From contig JASANG010001329.1 in assembly GCA_030248215.1 (NCBI GenBank), forward strand, positions 124,001-188,000: a stretch of DNA of 64,000 bases. Reading direction: 5' to 3'. This stretch comes from Enoplolaimus lenunculus. Taxonomy: Eukaryota; Nematoda; Enoplea; Enoplida; Thoracostomopsidae. Position numbers and translations under genes: made by a program. The first letter of the stretch is position 1. Each line of letters opens with the position of its first letter. A model generated the notes under the pieces. It made no database searches. It was not told where the DNA came from and worked only from the letters and a program-made list of their open reading frames with translations. Shown piece after piece: positions 47,275 to 58,204 of the stretch.

Positions 47275-47736
47275 TAGCTGTACAAAATGTAACTTTTAAG
47301 TAATAGGCTATATTTTGCGGTTATATTACTTGTTTATCAAACAATTTCGCTATATCTGAGAAACTGATCATTCCCTTTCGCTTGTGACACGTATAGATTA
47401 GATCGCTGTGCTCCTATAGACTTAATTGTGCTGACTCTACATCTGTGCCCAATTCTAAGCATAAATCTTAGGCTTATTTCAACTGTTTGATCAAGGCGTT
47501 TCGGAAACTGACGGGGCCATTGCATAACTCTTGGTTTACTCTATGAGCAGAAGCGAGCTTAAGTTGGTCAATATCAAATTGTCATTGTAAACGAAACGTT
47601 TTTAATTCCGTTCGTATTCTCAGAAATACATGCTCTTGAATAACATTAGCGAAACGTGAGTTTAATAAGTACCCATCTGGAGGTCTGGTCACCACTTCAA
47701 ACTTTGCACCTTTCTTTGTACTTCTCCGCTACCTAA

Positions 47737-48032
47737 CTTCCGAGCAGCTGGTGAACCAGCAAATTTTGCTGTGCAGAGCACAAAATGTGATTAACCTACT
47801 TCATGATTTGTAAAAAATAATTGTTGAAGGAAAACACAAAGAAAGTTGTGAATTTCGAATTAGTGACAAAAACAAAAATGTTCTGCTTCGAAAGCACATT
47901 TTTCTTTTTATCGCTAATTCAAGATTGACAACTTTCCTTGCGGCTTTTCGTTGTTGCTCAGCTTCCAAGCATCTCTTACAACCAAAATTTTGCTGTCCAC
48001 GGCCAAAATGTGATTAAATTACTAGTACATGA
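47737..48032. repeat. Long hairpin bracketed by 70-bp direct repeats
   Basis: Direct repeats of about 70 bp lie at 47737-47806 and 47962-48032. They share CTTCC(A/G)AGCA, AAATTTTGCTGT, CAAAATGTGATTAA and CATGAT. Between them, 47830-47949 is an imperfect hairpin with arms of about 55 bp (GAAAGTTGTGAATTTCGAAT against GAAAGTTGTCAATCTTGAAT) and a near-zero loop around TGCTTCGAAAGCA. The arrangement resembles no family I can name. It could be a foldback element flanked by a duplicated host segment, or a tiny element with terminal direct repeats. Confidence 0.6.
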
Positions 48033-48853
48033 TCGTTGCTATATTGAAGGTACGGCATGCCACGAAAACCAGTCGGCGTAAACAATTGTAGCGTGAAATG
48101 TAATTATTCGACTTTCATTTTCAGAGTCTAAAGCAACTTTTGCCTTTGAACACTAATAAAAGAAGTGTTTTCACCACTTCCGTGCTTACCAGCGCCGACA
48201 CTGGTATTACCGGGTAACAAAACGAACCAGAAACGTCTACACAAGTAATTTGGCCAACTTGGTAACATAGTGACAAATCAATAATTGGTTTGCGTTTTCG
48301 CTAAATTTTCAAACCTTATTTACGCGTTTTTTTCATTGGAAAATTGTATATAATTTTTTTGCTTTTTAGTGTTTTTATTGTTAATTGCTATAGTTTTGTG
48401 AAATGTGCAGTGATAATTACATTAGGAAAGATTATGGAAAATGTAGTAAAGTGTGTAAGTTGCGCAAAATCGGTCTTCCATCAGAACTGAGCCGAAAGTG
48501 TGCCCACATCAGTGGCGGACCTCGACCCTGGATGTGTCAGCGGTAACGGGGACCCTTTTTCGAATGATGGAACCATAACGGATCAGAGGCGCCATTTAAT
48601 AAAAGACAAATGATTTTTGTAGTTGAATTTTGGGGGCACTAATATTGTTTATTAAAAATGAATTTTGATATCCCAGTTGTTAATTCAATATTGAACATTT
48701 GTTTCAGTTAGTCTGCTTAATTTGTAGAAAAATAAAAACAAAAATTGCAAGAGTAGGTTTTTTGCTAAATTGGCCGAAAGCGCAATATTTCTAAACTGAC
48801 GTTATGGATTGGTTTTGCTGGAGCCTGCTATAGAGAATAGTGTAACATAGCAG
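48033..48853. other. Unannotated sequence with one hAT-like end
   Basis: CAGTGGCGGACCTCGACC at 48510 looks like a left end of the C/G hAT-like group, but neither the interior blocks nor a right end could be found. Otherwise nothing is supportable. Confidence 0.4.
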
Positions 48854-48861
48854 CGGCACTC

Positions 48862-49159
48862 GGCTCATGTATAGAACAGGGTCGGAATGCTTTCCTGTGG
48901 AACTGTAATATAGTAAACCTCACGCTTTAGAGCATTTTTTGCTTAGGCTCAGGCTTATAGGCTTAGGCTTAGGCTTAGACTTAGTCTTGGCTTAGGTATG
49001 AGCTCATCCTTACGCTTAAGCTTAGGCTTATACTTAGGCTTACGCTTAGGCTTGGCTTTAGGTGTGAGCTCATCCTACGCTTAGGCTTTAGGCTTACGCT
49101 TAGGCTTAGGCTAGGAATATGTCTATACTACTGTTCCAGCCCTGTTCTATACATGGGCC
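48862..49159 (+). mobile_element. Telomere-motif MITE, B family copy 1 (expanded core)
   Basis: The ends GGCTCATGTATAGAACAGGG and, from the right, GGCCCATGTATAGAACAGGG are almost identical over 20 bp. An exact 8-bp duplication CGGCACTC lies at 48854-48861 and 49160-49167. At 298 bp it is the longest B copy. The core holds about 20 TTAGGC-type units arranged in three similar modules, each including GAGCTCATCCT or its equivalent. The well-matched ends suggest a comparatively recent insertion. Confidence 0.92.
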
Positions 49160-49167
49160 CGGCACTC

Positions 49168-49579
49168 TATCAGAATAAAAAAAATTCTTCACCTACTCGG
49201 AAATAGAGCTCAAACACCCGTTCTCGTACTTTACAGTTCGGATCCAGGATATGGCTGTTGAATAATTTATTCAAACCAGCTCGCTAATTTTGTATTTTGC
49301 TGCTAAGAGATATTTTATTTTTCAGCTCAACTAACGTTTTAGCGTAAACCGACTCAACCAGCGGTGTTATTGGGCTTTAACCTCATTTTTATATGCATTA
49401 AATGTGCAATAGGGTAATTAAGCAATAAAAAGATAGATTGAACGGTGATATCTAAAAGTGATGCTTAAATTGTGCTTTTTACGAGGTAATACAGTTGTTA
49501 GTTTAAGAAGCTACTTACCGTTTGGCAACATATAATGCGTTTTAAGACGTGCGTTTGGAATTAAAAAGAAAGCTCTTGC
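49168..49579. other. Unannotated sequence
   Basis: Unique spacer between a B and an A element; nothing is seen. Confidence 0.5.
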
Positions 49580-49587
49580 AAAACATG

Positions 49588-49765
49588 GACCATTTTACTT
49601 TTAGGGCCGTCTCGGTTTCTGGTGGGTCTGTAAACGAGTAGGTTAGATTCGAGGCTACATTTTGCTTAGGCTTAGGCTTAGAAATACAATTTTTCAACGG
49701 TTAGGCGTAGGCTTAGGAGAATGCTTAACCTGCTGTTACTGCCCTAATAGTATTAGCATTAACCC
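49588..49765 (+). mobile_element. Telomere-motif MITE, A family copy 6
   Basis: It starts GACCATTTTACTTTTAGGGC and ends in AGCATTAACCC. The 8-bp duplication is AAAACATG (49580-49587) and AAAACATT (49766-49773), 7 of 8. It has the A-family arm CTCGGTTTCTGGTGGGTCTG and a short core of TTAGGC units split by AAATACAATTTTTCAACGG. The right TIR is more diverged than the left. Confidence 0.8.
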
Positions 49766-49773
49766 AAAACATT

Positions 49774-50288
49774 GCGCCATAGTCGTGAGCGTAGCCGGAA
49801 TGGCAAATGATAAACGGCTCGCAAACCTTTTGGTAAAAATATTTCATTTATGTTTGCTGGGATTAATTTGGAAAAAAATTAGGTCCATGATTTGGAACCC
49901 TTTTCGCAATAAAGTCTTGGTTATTGAACGAATACGAAAGCAAATTGGAAGCGGCGTTCGTAGAAAATTATGTTTGAGGAGCACGTAATATTTTGTCGCA
50001 CCCTACAATTGCAATTCAAGATTGTTTACTTTTAAACTGACTCTGGGGGCATTCACCAAATTGGTCGTAGTGCCCCTTGCGGGGACGTCCTTGCTATTTG
50101 AATGGGTAAAATGCTATATGCTAAAAATTATATTTTCTTAATCGTGTTTTACATTTGTGAAATTTCACATGTCGTTGTTTGTATTCCAGCTTTAAAATTA
50201 GTATAACAGTTAATCCGGGATTTCCTTAAGTGTTATTGTCATCAATTATAATACTCAACTAAAGCGTATTTCTGACCTCCTACATATA
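49774..50288. other. Unannotated sequence
   Basis: No supported feature. Confidence 0.5.
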
Positions 50289-50516
50289 GGGCCCCCCATT
50301 TTCTCAAATGCATATAACACCTATCACCAGTTAGTAATAGGTTTTCAAACTATCGAACTGCTGCAATTGCAGATATTACAAAATTGTACAGTAGCAGAGA
50401 AAATCGAAAGCAATAAATGTGCTGTATTTGAAACCTCGAAATTTTCTGGTTCGAAGCTTTACAAGGCCTATCAACAACTGGAAATAGGTTCTACACACAT
50501 TTGAGAATACGGGCTC
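50289..50516 (+). mobile_element. E-family MITE, copy 1
   Basis: The left end GGGCCCCCCATTTTCTCAAA followed by ATAACACCTATCACCAG and the right end ACACATTTGAGAATACGGGC form TIRs of about 35 bp, the E consensus being GGGCCCGTATTCTCAAATGC. The second layer AATAGGTT/AACCTATT also pairs. About 228 bp, without coding capacity. The target duplication could not be fixed. Confidence 0.6.
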
Positions 50517-50639
50517 AGATTATAAGAAAATTTACGTATAGATTGGCGCTAGGGTAAGGCGTAGGGAGAGTTTTTTTAGAAAATAACTCAAAAGTTACAG
50601 GTAAGTCCCAGAGCCACCCTCTCTATGCTGTTTTGAACG

Positions 50640-50929
50640 ATAAAAAGTTTGCCGCCGTCGGCCCAATACATTAGTATAGGGCAAACAATTTTAGAACAGT
50701 CATACTGAAATTTTGCACTCTTTTGGGGTTAAGCGTGGGCAAATTTGGAAGCACTGCCCTCCAAAAAATCGGACAGCCGTATCATGGACGTGGCTATTGA
50801 TTTAGAAATGGGTTCTACAAAAATTTCGAAACGGTTCTCGTGTTGCAAACGGAAAAACTGTGAAAAAATAGCTTTCGCAAAAAATCGCAAAGAATATTGA
50901 CCCCTAATTTTCTACGGTCCGCCCCTGTC
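50640..50929 (-). mobile_element. Possible hAT-like element, one end only
   Basis: On the minus strand an end reads CAGGGGCGGACCGTAGAAAA at 50929, similar to the CAGTGGCGGATCCAG group. The left border is a guess; the interior shows none of the C or G blocks. Confidence 0.25.
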
Positions 50930-51344
50930 GTCAACCAATTCCTTGCAGCAAATGTGTATATTTCTAAGAACTATAATGGTACTCGGTATGCTTGCTGCGA
51001 AAGCCCTTTGTTCATGATTCTTTGCGTCAAGGCGTTAGGTATTTGAACAAAATTTTAAGCCTTTATTTAAGCCAAATAACAAATATATATGAATGATGAA
51101 AATGAACTAAACTTAAATTTTAAGAGCGTATGTGTAACTGCAGTTCAAGTGGAGATTTTTTGCGCTTTATAACGTTTACGGCGTGCAGTTGTTTTGTTTA
51201 ACTGTACTACAAGCACTGTGGGCCGCCTGGTTTTTCTATACGCTTTCACTGCACTAATAGTTGAAAGTTGTGTTTTACCTAGCGTTGTTGGCTTGAAATG
51301 CTAAATTAATGCTAAAGGGTTTATGTGCGCTCAGACACACGTTA
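50930..51344. other. Unannotated sequence
   Basis: Nothing supportable. Confidence 0.5.
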
Positions 51345-51352
51345 CCAACAGT

Positions 51353-51523
51353 GGTCCATGTAATAAAGATCAGGGGAGGAAAGTTTTTCTGTGGAACTAC
51401 AATAGAGTCAAATTAAGCATCACACACTATTTTTTTGCTTAGGCTTCGACTTAAGTGTGAGTTCATTCTTACACTTAAGAATAAGCCTATACGACTGTTG
51501 CGGCCCTGGTTTATACATTGACC
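51353..51523 (+). mobile_element. Telomere-motif MITE, B family copy 2 (contracted core)
   Basis: It starts GGTCCATGTAATAAAGATCA and ends GGTTTATACATTGACC. The flanks CCAACAGT (51345-51352) and CGAACTGT (51524-51531) agree at 6 of 8 positions. The arm AAGTTTTTCTGTGGAACTAC and CAATAGAGTC matches the other B copies. Only one or two recognisable TTAGGC units remain in the core, so hexamer number varies widely between copies (compare 48862). Confidence 0.75.
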
Positions 51524-51531
51524 CGAACTGT

Positions 51532-52104
51532 CATAGGGTATATGGTTTCGGTTCGGGTTTTTAACGCCAATTAGGTTTTGATTCAAGCTTAGCTTCAAGT
51601 TCTAAGTTTTTGTTCAAACCTGTTGTACACATAGATTGTAGTTTATAACGGCTAGGAACCTTGACGGTCGAAAATTGTTTTCAGCCGCTCGGTCCAATAG
51701 CCTTCTTCCCGATTTTCTAAACACCCCACCTGATGGCTAAGTGTATCGGTGCGCCCCTCGTTTATGTTATCATATTACAGCCCATGAAGTAAATATGACT
51801 TTGGATAGCATTAGCTTGTGTTCTGAAGTTTACGCGAGAATATTCAGACAATGATTGAACCAGAATTGTCTCAATTGAGGAAATGTTTTTCCAAGTCGAA
51901 ATTTTAGAATTAACGGATATTTATAGTAGTTTCAGCTCCCTGCACTATGAATGGTTTCGCTAAGCCAAAATTTACCTTATTCCTTGAATGTATCCTACTC
52001 GGTATGTACTTTTTACATGAGTTAGTTTTCCTGTTATTTTGATAAATGTGCAAAACACTGTCAATTTTTTATCACTGAAATGATTTAGATATTATTAGAG
52101 CCCG
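51532..52104. other. Unannotated sequence
   Basis: No gene or repeat is supported. Confidence 0.5.
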
Positions 52105-52327
52105 GGGCCCCTATTCCCAAATGTTCGTAGCACTTATCATCAGATGGTGATAGGACCTGTAGCTTTGAAACCAGCGCATGGTGAGGTTCAAAATTCAGCT
52201 CATTCTTCGCATTTGATTTGTCCTACTTCTCTACCAATTTTGAGGTCTGCAATTGCGGATGTTCGTCATTTTGAAAACCTATCGCTAACGGATACTAGGT
52301 GCTATACGCATTTGAGAATACGGGCCC
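52105..52327 (+). mobile_element. E-family MITE, copy 2
   Basis: The left GGGCCCCTATTCCCAAATG, with GTAGCACTTATCATCAG, and the right CGCATTTGAGAATACGGGCC, with ACTAGGTGCTATA, make TIRs of about 35 bp. The nested GGTGATAGG/CCTATCGC pair continues the stem. The interior TTTGATTTGTCCTACTTCTC and CCAATTTTGAGGTCTGC also occurs in the fragment at 17207. About 223 bp and non-coding. Confidence 0.7.
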
Positions 52328-52517
52328 AGGAATGTACAAATCGTCAATCGAAATTTGTCGTCTGACTGCTGCCACAACCTAAAGTCTAATCCTACCCCTA
52401 AGCATAAAATCTGAAACCCAATGGAGGCGCAATAAATTGATGTGTTTATAAGGATATCGGGTCACGAAATGTCCGTCGACGAACGGACCGGGCATCGAAA
52501 TATCGTCATACCTGTAA

Positions 52518-52590
52518 GCATGTGTGGCGCAGTGGTAGAGTGCTCGCTTAAGGATCCATAGGCTGAGAGTTCGATCCCCACTCAAGCCCG
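52518..52590 (+). ncRNA. tRNA-like sequence or SINE head
   Basis: A near-consensus pol III A box (TGGCGCAGTGGTAGAGTGC) and a B box (GAGTTCGATCCCC) sit at tRNA spacing, and GCGC/GTGC can form a D stem. The anticodon and T stems do not pair well and the acceptor ends do not match, so a functional tRNA gene is unlikely. A tRNA pseudogene or the head of a tRNA-derived SINE fits better. No further copy of this sequence was noticed in the window. Confidence 0.5.
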
Positions 52591-53858
52591 CTTTTCCAGC
52601 TGCTTAGTAGAAAGCTCTGAAGTCCCGGTTCCTACCTTGACTGACAATACCCATAACAGATACCTGTTCAAATACGGCTGCTGTAATGTTACCTTCTTTG
52701 CGTTGAGCCATCGTTGTTTCCCTAAAGCGTACAAATTTTAAGCAAATCGCAATTTCTGTATTTCTATTGGGAAGATTTGGGCTTATCTTTAATTCATACT
52801 CCTAATAGCGTCGCGTGTATTAATCTAAAACTGTATTTAGTATTAAAAATTGATACTAAAACTATATACTTCAGAATAAATAGAGATATACTAACAATAG
52901 TCTCCGCAGGTGCTAGCAACTTTCAAAAGGTCATCGTAGTTGATACTTAAGTGCACAGTTCAAATAAATATTCAATCCGTTGTTGAAGTGTATCTTATTT
53001 GCATATACCTTAGATTTAGAATCCTTTGATATATTTATAATTGATGAGTAAATCTTGTTGCTCACGTACGATTTTTGTGCTTTGTAGATGTTGAGCAGAA
53101 TAGCCTAGATAGGGCCAGCTGCATGTTAGTCGGGCCTTCCCAGACAGGTTCGAGAGGGCTCCACCTAAAATGTTTCACAGTTCCATAACTTCGTGATTCT
53201 CGAAAAATATTTAGTTTGCCAAGGTGGGGCTGGCCAAGGGTTGGAGCGCCACCATTTGGGGATTTGGGGACGCTTCCGCAGGCACTGGGCCTGGAGGATT
53301 GAAGAACTTCCTGTACATGAATTTGGCGTTTTGAACAAACTGGCATAATGAACTGAAATTTTAACTGAGTCTTTGCGTTATTAACTGTGCTAAATCGCTA
53401 AGATATCTTTTTATTCAAACTCAAAGAAAAGTTTTTTTATTGTTTGTGTAACTTAAATTCTGACCGGTATTTTCGTTGTTGGAACAGATTTGTTTAGGTT
53501 TAGTGTATTGCAGTTGCGGAATTTTATAACACAATCGCGTAACTTAATGAATTTTATCTCTGGATTCTACGGTGCAGTACGCGGTCGAATATTCGTTTCA
53601 ACTCTAAAGAAAATTTAGGAAAACTTATCCGAATTTAGCAAATTCGTAGTCTTGGATAGTTTTCAATAAAAGTTGTACACCAGCGTCCAAGTTTAAGCGA
53701 CCATAACATGCTAAAATTTTCTATCTCTGATATCATTGTTATAAATTTTAAGTTGTAATCTATTGCTTTTGTTTACGAAACGTGTCTGCGATAGTGGACA
53801 GCGCGTTGTGTTCACAAAAACGCCGTTTTAGTTTAATACTCTATATCTTATCTTTCAT
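52591..53858. other. Unannotated sequence
   Basis: The part at 53090-53320 is distinctly more GC-rich than its surroundings and keeps a 94-codon minus-strand frame open, but the peptide matches no family I know. Otherwise there is nothing. Confidence 0.45.
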
Positions 53859-54176
53859 TACTAGAACCAAGAGTGGATGATGTATACTTTAACAAGAGTA
53901 TGTAGCTGGGTAAATTCTGTGTAGAACAGAATGTACCCGGCACGCGTTGCGTTTTTGGCCAGCTCCCCTTTTGTTTAAACGGGGGTACAGCTGGTGCCAA
54001 CCATGGCACTTTATGTATCCGGCAACAAAAATGTTCCGTTTACAATTTAATTTAGGGTTATTGCATGTGACAATCGACCCCGTTGGGGGGTCGGTCAAAA
54101 ACGCAGCTCCCGGTGGTACATTTTGTACCATGCGGAATCCCAGGAATTGCACACTCTTGATGCATTCTTGCTAGTA
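53859..54176 (+). mobile_element. D-family MITE with long TIRs, copy 2
   Basis: It starts TACTAGAACCAAGAGTGGAT and ends ATGCATTCTTGCTAGTA. The arms continue inward as CAAGAGTATG/CATACTCTTG-type and GCGTTTTTGGCC/GGTCAAAAACGC pairs, more than 50 bp in all. Each arm also folds on itself (AATTCTGTGTAGAACAGAAT on the left; GGTACATTTTGTACC on the right). A copy lies at 32426. TA at both ends suggests a TA target. 318 bp, non-coding. Confidence 0.65.
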
Positions 54177-55008
54177 GCAACTTTATAAGTGATAAACTTG
54201 TAGAAATTTTGGACTTCTCATTGAAAACTCGAAGAATCAAAAAACGATAACTTTTTTAAATTTCGTTTGGCGTAAAGGTAAGGCCGCAACCCTAAACCTT
54301 TATATTCTATATTATTGTTTGGATTTCGTACATACTGAACCTCGATAGTATATATGTGTATTATCATGGACATATGGTAAAATTGCATGCTATATTTAAT
54401 GTTACCCTATCTTTGCGCACAGTTGCATCCGGGTCCAAGAGAATTTTGACCGGAAAAATAGCGACTTCGAGTCCGGGGTCGTATATTCATTATTTACATT
54501 TCGTAACTCTATATCGTATATTATTTTTTGAATTTCTAGCGTGAAACCATTAGCTATGTCAGTGTACTTAATTTTCTTAAAAGTTTATATTTTGACAACA
54601 ATTTTTCAATTTGTTTTGAAACATTTTTCGTAAAATTAGCACAAAACTGATGCCATTTGCGAGCGTGCACGGCAAGCTTAAAAGTGTCACAAAGCTAAGT
54701 GGTGTCGCATCTTAAAGTGTCTAGAAAAAATAGCTGCAAAAAGGAAGTGTTAACTTTCAGACCTTTCTCATTACGGCACTAGCTTATTTTTGAATTCGTT
54801 TACTTTCAGTTTACTATAGCAGAAGCTATCTACAATTAGAGATAGAAAATTAATGGAAAGCATTGAAATTATCAAGTCACTAATACGTGCCCCCTAGACC
54901 CTTTGACCATTCAACAGGCGGCGAGGCGAGGAGGCAAAAACTGATGCAGGATCATTTAAAAATTTCCCATGGCTAACAAGTGGGTGTTGAATTTTTTAAG
55001 GGAAATGA
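54177..55008. other. Unannotated sequence
   Basis: Nothing supportable. Confidence 0.5.
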
Positions 55009-55016
55009 GGTCCCAT

Positions 55017-55273
55017 CACTAGCGGAACCAGAATTGGGGAGGTGGGGTGTACGCCTGCCAGTCAACCCCCCAGATTTTTTTGCGTAAAATTGTAAGGTCT
55101 CTCTACCTTACAATTTTTTCACTCAGAAATTTTCTGTAAAAATACAAACCCTCAGAAATTTTTTTGTGACAAAACCTTACCATTTTTTAGAATTTTTTTT
55201 TGGTTTTAAAATGATAAGGTTCCTAATACCTTACAATTTTTCCGCCGGTCAGAAATTTTAGGATCCGCCTCTG
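55017..55273 (+). mobile_element. G-family hAT-like element with TSD
   Basis: The ends CACTAGCGGAACCAG and, from the right, CAGAGGCGGATCCTA are flanked by an 8-bp duplication, GGTCCCAT at 55009-55016 and GGTCCCAC at 55274-55281 (7 of 8). This supports hAT-type insertion for the whole G group. The 257-bp interior contains two to three copies of the TAAGGT...ACCTTACAATTTTT subunit separated by CTCAGAAATTTT. No transposase. Confidence 0.75.
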
Positions 55274-55281
55274 GGTCCCAC

Positions 55282-56744
55282 CACTCCTTTGGGACTATAT
55301 GTCCAGTGATTTCTAATTAAGTGAAAAAAGTACCATAAGTTTTGATCCGAGGTATTTGATCATGGTCACTGAATATTAAGAACCCGATAAAATACAGATA
55401 GAAACCGACAAGGTAAACTTGCAAATATGCACTTGAAACATGCTTAAAAATCTGTTATATTTCGTTTGGTTTGATTTTTAAAAATTAAAACAATTTGGTG
55501 CTTATTTCATTTTCAAAGTTAAATTTATGACCGTACTGCAAACTGACGCACAGCGTGAAGTAAACTGAAACGTTGCTTGCGGGCAAACAAAATTCACACT
55601 TCAAAACGGCAAAATTTGTTGTAAAAAATTTATTTTTGAATAAGTTTTCTAAAATTTTCCATCTGCTTGATGAAATTTTTGCACCAGCTAATAATAACTT
55701 AACTTACTAATCAGACTGTAAAAGTAGCATTATTTTGTTTAATAATTGTGCTTGGATTATTGCCTTTGATGTAAGCTGTTTTCACGACGTTGGTTTAATT
55801 ACAAAGGTGTCGTTATGCGTCGTTCATAATAATTTTGTCGAAGGTGCATAATTCAACTGTGTGAATATTTATATGTGTCCATATTCCCCTACCTAATTTG
55901 AGGGAAGATGATTTGCGCAGCACCGACATGTTTAGGGCTAGGCCGTCGCTTGACTTCTGCCGTCTAACTTCATAATCCGTCGTAGAATTGTATGTTTGGG
56001 TCCAGTTTATTCCAAACTTTTTTCATTCGACTCTGTTTTCCTTAGTCGGACTTTTGAATTTTTAGATTTTAAATATCCCGTGTCTCGAAGTGTAAAAGGT
56101 ATAAAGACAATTAGTCGCCCGATAATTTGTAATCCGAAATATAATCAACTCGACCATTCGTTTCCGATCATTATGCTTAAGCTTACGATTAGGAATATGC
56201 ATATTTTTTTCATAGGTTTCAGGACGCTGTTTTAGTCGATAGGTTGTCGGGCGACGAATTGTCGTAGATTCTGTACAAAATAATAATTTATGATAATTAT
56301 ACAATGACGGCTAATAGTAGGGTTAGTCTTGGCTTTTGAAACAATTTTACCAATAAAAAGGTGGATCTTCCTTTCGGTATTCGGTGTATTTGCGTCGGAA
56401 AAACCATTTCAAACATATTCAAAAATTGTAATACTTTAATTCTGTATAAACTGAACGTTTCGCGTTGTTACTGATGACCGCACTATAACTGTCATCATAT
56501 GTTCAGCACTTTTGCACACAACAACAATTGCACTTTTCACATGAGTCTGCAACACTCAGCATGCGTACAATACTGAGCATACCGTGTATATAATGCGAGC
56601 AATATTTAATGCAGTGTGTGTAACCGAAAACAGCGCGCACTTTTCAGGACAACTTCAAAACTTTAGTTTTCGAAAGCGAGCGAACGCAGACAGATAAACG
56701 TTTAAAACTGTTACTGTTTATACTGTTTACATGAGTCTTTTTGA
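55282..56744. other. Unannotated sequence
   Basis: No gene. A short GCTTAAGCTTACGATTAGG piece followed by AATATGC at about 56175 recalls a B core but stands alone. Confidence 0.45.
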
Positions 56745-56752
56745 TACATGAG

Positions 56753-56905
56753 CAGGTTCGTAGCCAGGTAACCTTCATAGGGGTCTAAACATTTTTAAGG
56801 ACAGGCATACAATTGCGTTCGATGACATACAAGCAAGGTTGAAAATTTTCTAGTTGGGGGCAAAACTTTTCCGGTGGGAACTGAGCTCTCAATGCCCTGG
56901 GCCCG
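56753..56905 (+). mobile_element. hAT-like MITE, H family copy 2
   Basis: The left end CAGGTTCGTAGCCAGG and right end CCCTGGGCCCG are flanked by an exact 8-bp duplication TACATGAG (56745-56752 and 56906-56913). The interior GACATACAAGCAAGGTT is shared with the copy at 38330. 153 bp, non-coding. Confidence 0.75.
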
Positions 56906-56913
56906 TACATGAG

Positions 56914-57237
56914 TAAAGTTTATTGTGTCTACTGAATATTTAGTTGAAAACAAATACATGTAGGCGTTGGGCCAGTAATTTTGTTTTAAATTTTAAACCT
57001 TGACGAGTCAAGTTTAATAGGCAAGCTGAAATCGCAAGCCGTTTTAGCGTTCAGTTTTTCCAAATGTATGCTTATTAGGTGACACATATTAATGCTTGAA
57101 ACAGTAAAATGCGTGTTTTAGACCTGAAACACTCAAGAAATCTATAAAACAGAGTTTGCTAATCCGGTGCTTACGCAACAATTATTAAATGCGGAGGCAA
57201 TGAAATCTCCATGGTGTAAATCATATGTTCAACTATA
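56914..57237. other. Unannotated spacer
   Basis: About 320 bp of AT-rich sequence between an H and an A element; nothing seen. Confidence 0.5.
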
Positions 57238-57245
57238 AACAAAGT

Positions 57246-57435
57246 GGCCCATGTTACTTTAAGGGGCGTCCAGGTTTCTGGCGGGCCTATAAAAGAGTAG
57301 GTTTAGATTCTAGGTTACATTTTTTGTTTAGGCTTAGGCGTAGGCTTAAAAACACATTTTTGCAACGCTTAGGCTTAGGCTTAGGCTTAAGAATACGCTT
57401 AATCAACTTTTACGCCCCTTAAAGTAACTCTGGCC
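57246..57435 (+). mobile_element. Telomere-motif MITE, A family copy 5
   Basis: A 190-bp element starting GGCCCATGTTACTTTAAGGG and ending in CCCCTTAAAGTAACTCTGGCC (end piece AAAGTAACTCTGGCC). The 8-bp duplication is AACAAAGT (57238-57245) and AAAAAAGT (57436-57443), 7 of 8. The arm CCAGGTTTCTGGCGGGCC and the two TTAGGC blocks separated by AACACATTTTTGCAACG match copy 2 (19774) almost base for base. Confidence 0.9.
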
Positions 57436-57443
57436 AAAAAAGT

Positions 57444-58059
57444 GAATTAGTTTAAGTACAGATAGATGCTCCTATGTATAAATCAGAAAGAAATAGTTCC
57501 AACCCGCACTGTAGGATACGTTACTTCCTGTAATACAGTTCCCGTGTTAGGCCCGCATTTAATGTAAGAATTATTATATTAGTGCGATCACTGAGAATAG
57601 TAAAGTAAATCATTAATCCTTTATTTAAAAGCAAAAATGCATAAAACGTTGCCTTAGCTACGCGAATGATCAAGACATTTTGGACCGTTGTGCCCGAAAT
57701 CCTTGCTTTGTTTAATTCAGTATTAAATGCTGGCTCTCGCTGTTATATATTTTTGTTTTAAGCTGTATTTATTTAATTAATCATATTATTTTTTGGTTTC
57801 ACCATAAAATTACTAGCTCATATCGCAAATGCTGGTTCATACGTTCCGTACATATTTATGCTGTATATAATATGCCATCCGATAATCGTCTTTTGGCTGT
57901 TAAACCTCAGTTATTTGCCGACACTACGTGTGCTGCTAATGGTGCCGTTGGTTGTGATTTTGAAACCTTAGAAATCATTCAAATCTAACGTAGAGGCTCA
58001 AGTTTAAACCCGAGCCATTGTCAAGAGCAAAGAGGGAACCACCTTGACCTAAGCCCCCA
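57444..58059. other. Unannotated sequence
   Basis: Nothing supportable. Confidence 0.5.
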
Positions 58060-58204
58060 AAACGGGGTCAAAACAAAGATTTTGATTTAAGGTTTAGTGC
58101 TTAAATGGCGTTTGGCTTCTCGATCTCTTCGCTTGCGAGTGGTTTTCCACGAATACATCTCTCGTTGCCGGACATCCTTGTGGAAATTTCTGGGTCCGCC
58201 ACTG
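58060..58204 (-). mobile_element. C-family hAT-like element, minus orientation
   Basis: Read on the minus strand it starts CAGTGGCGGACCCAG and AAATTTCCACAAGG. The shared GCGAAGAGATCGAGAAGCC, AAACGCCATTTAAGCACTAA and ATCAAAATCTTTG blocks follow. The start on the minus strand is a near-perfect family terminus. The other end is uncertain, possibly near the CCCCAAAACGGGG stretch at about 58054. Confidence 0.55.

Noticed and set aside
33985-57422. Other open frames encoding Leu-Arg or Leu-Gly repeats (for example 33985-34269, 49662-49988, 57225-57422)
   Set aside because: They are translations of the TTAGGC core of A/B elements, start inside or beside the TIR, and are not conserved as frames between copies.
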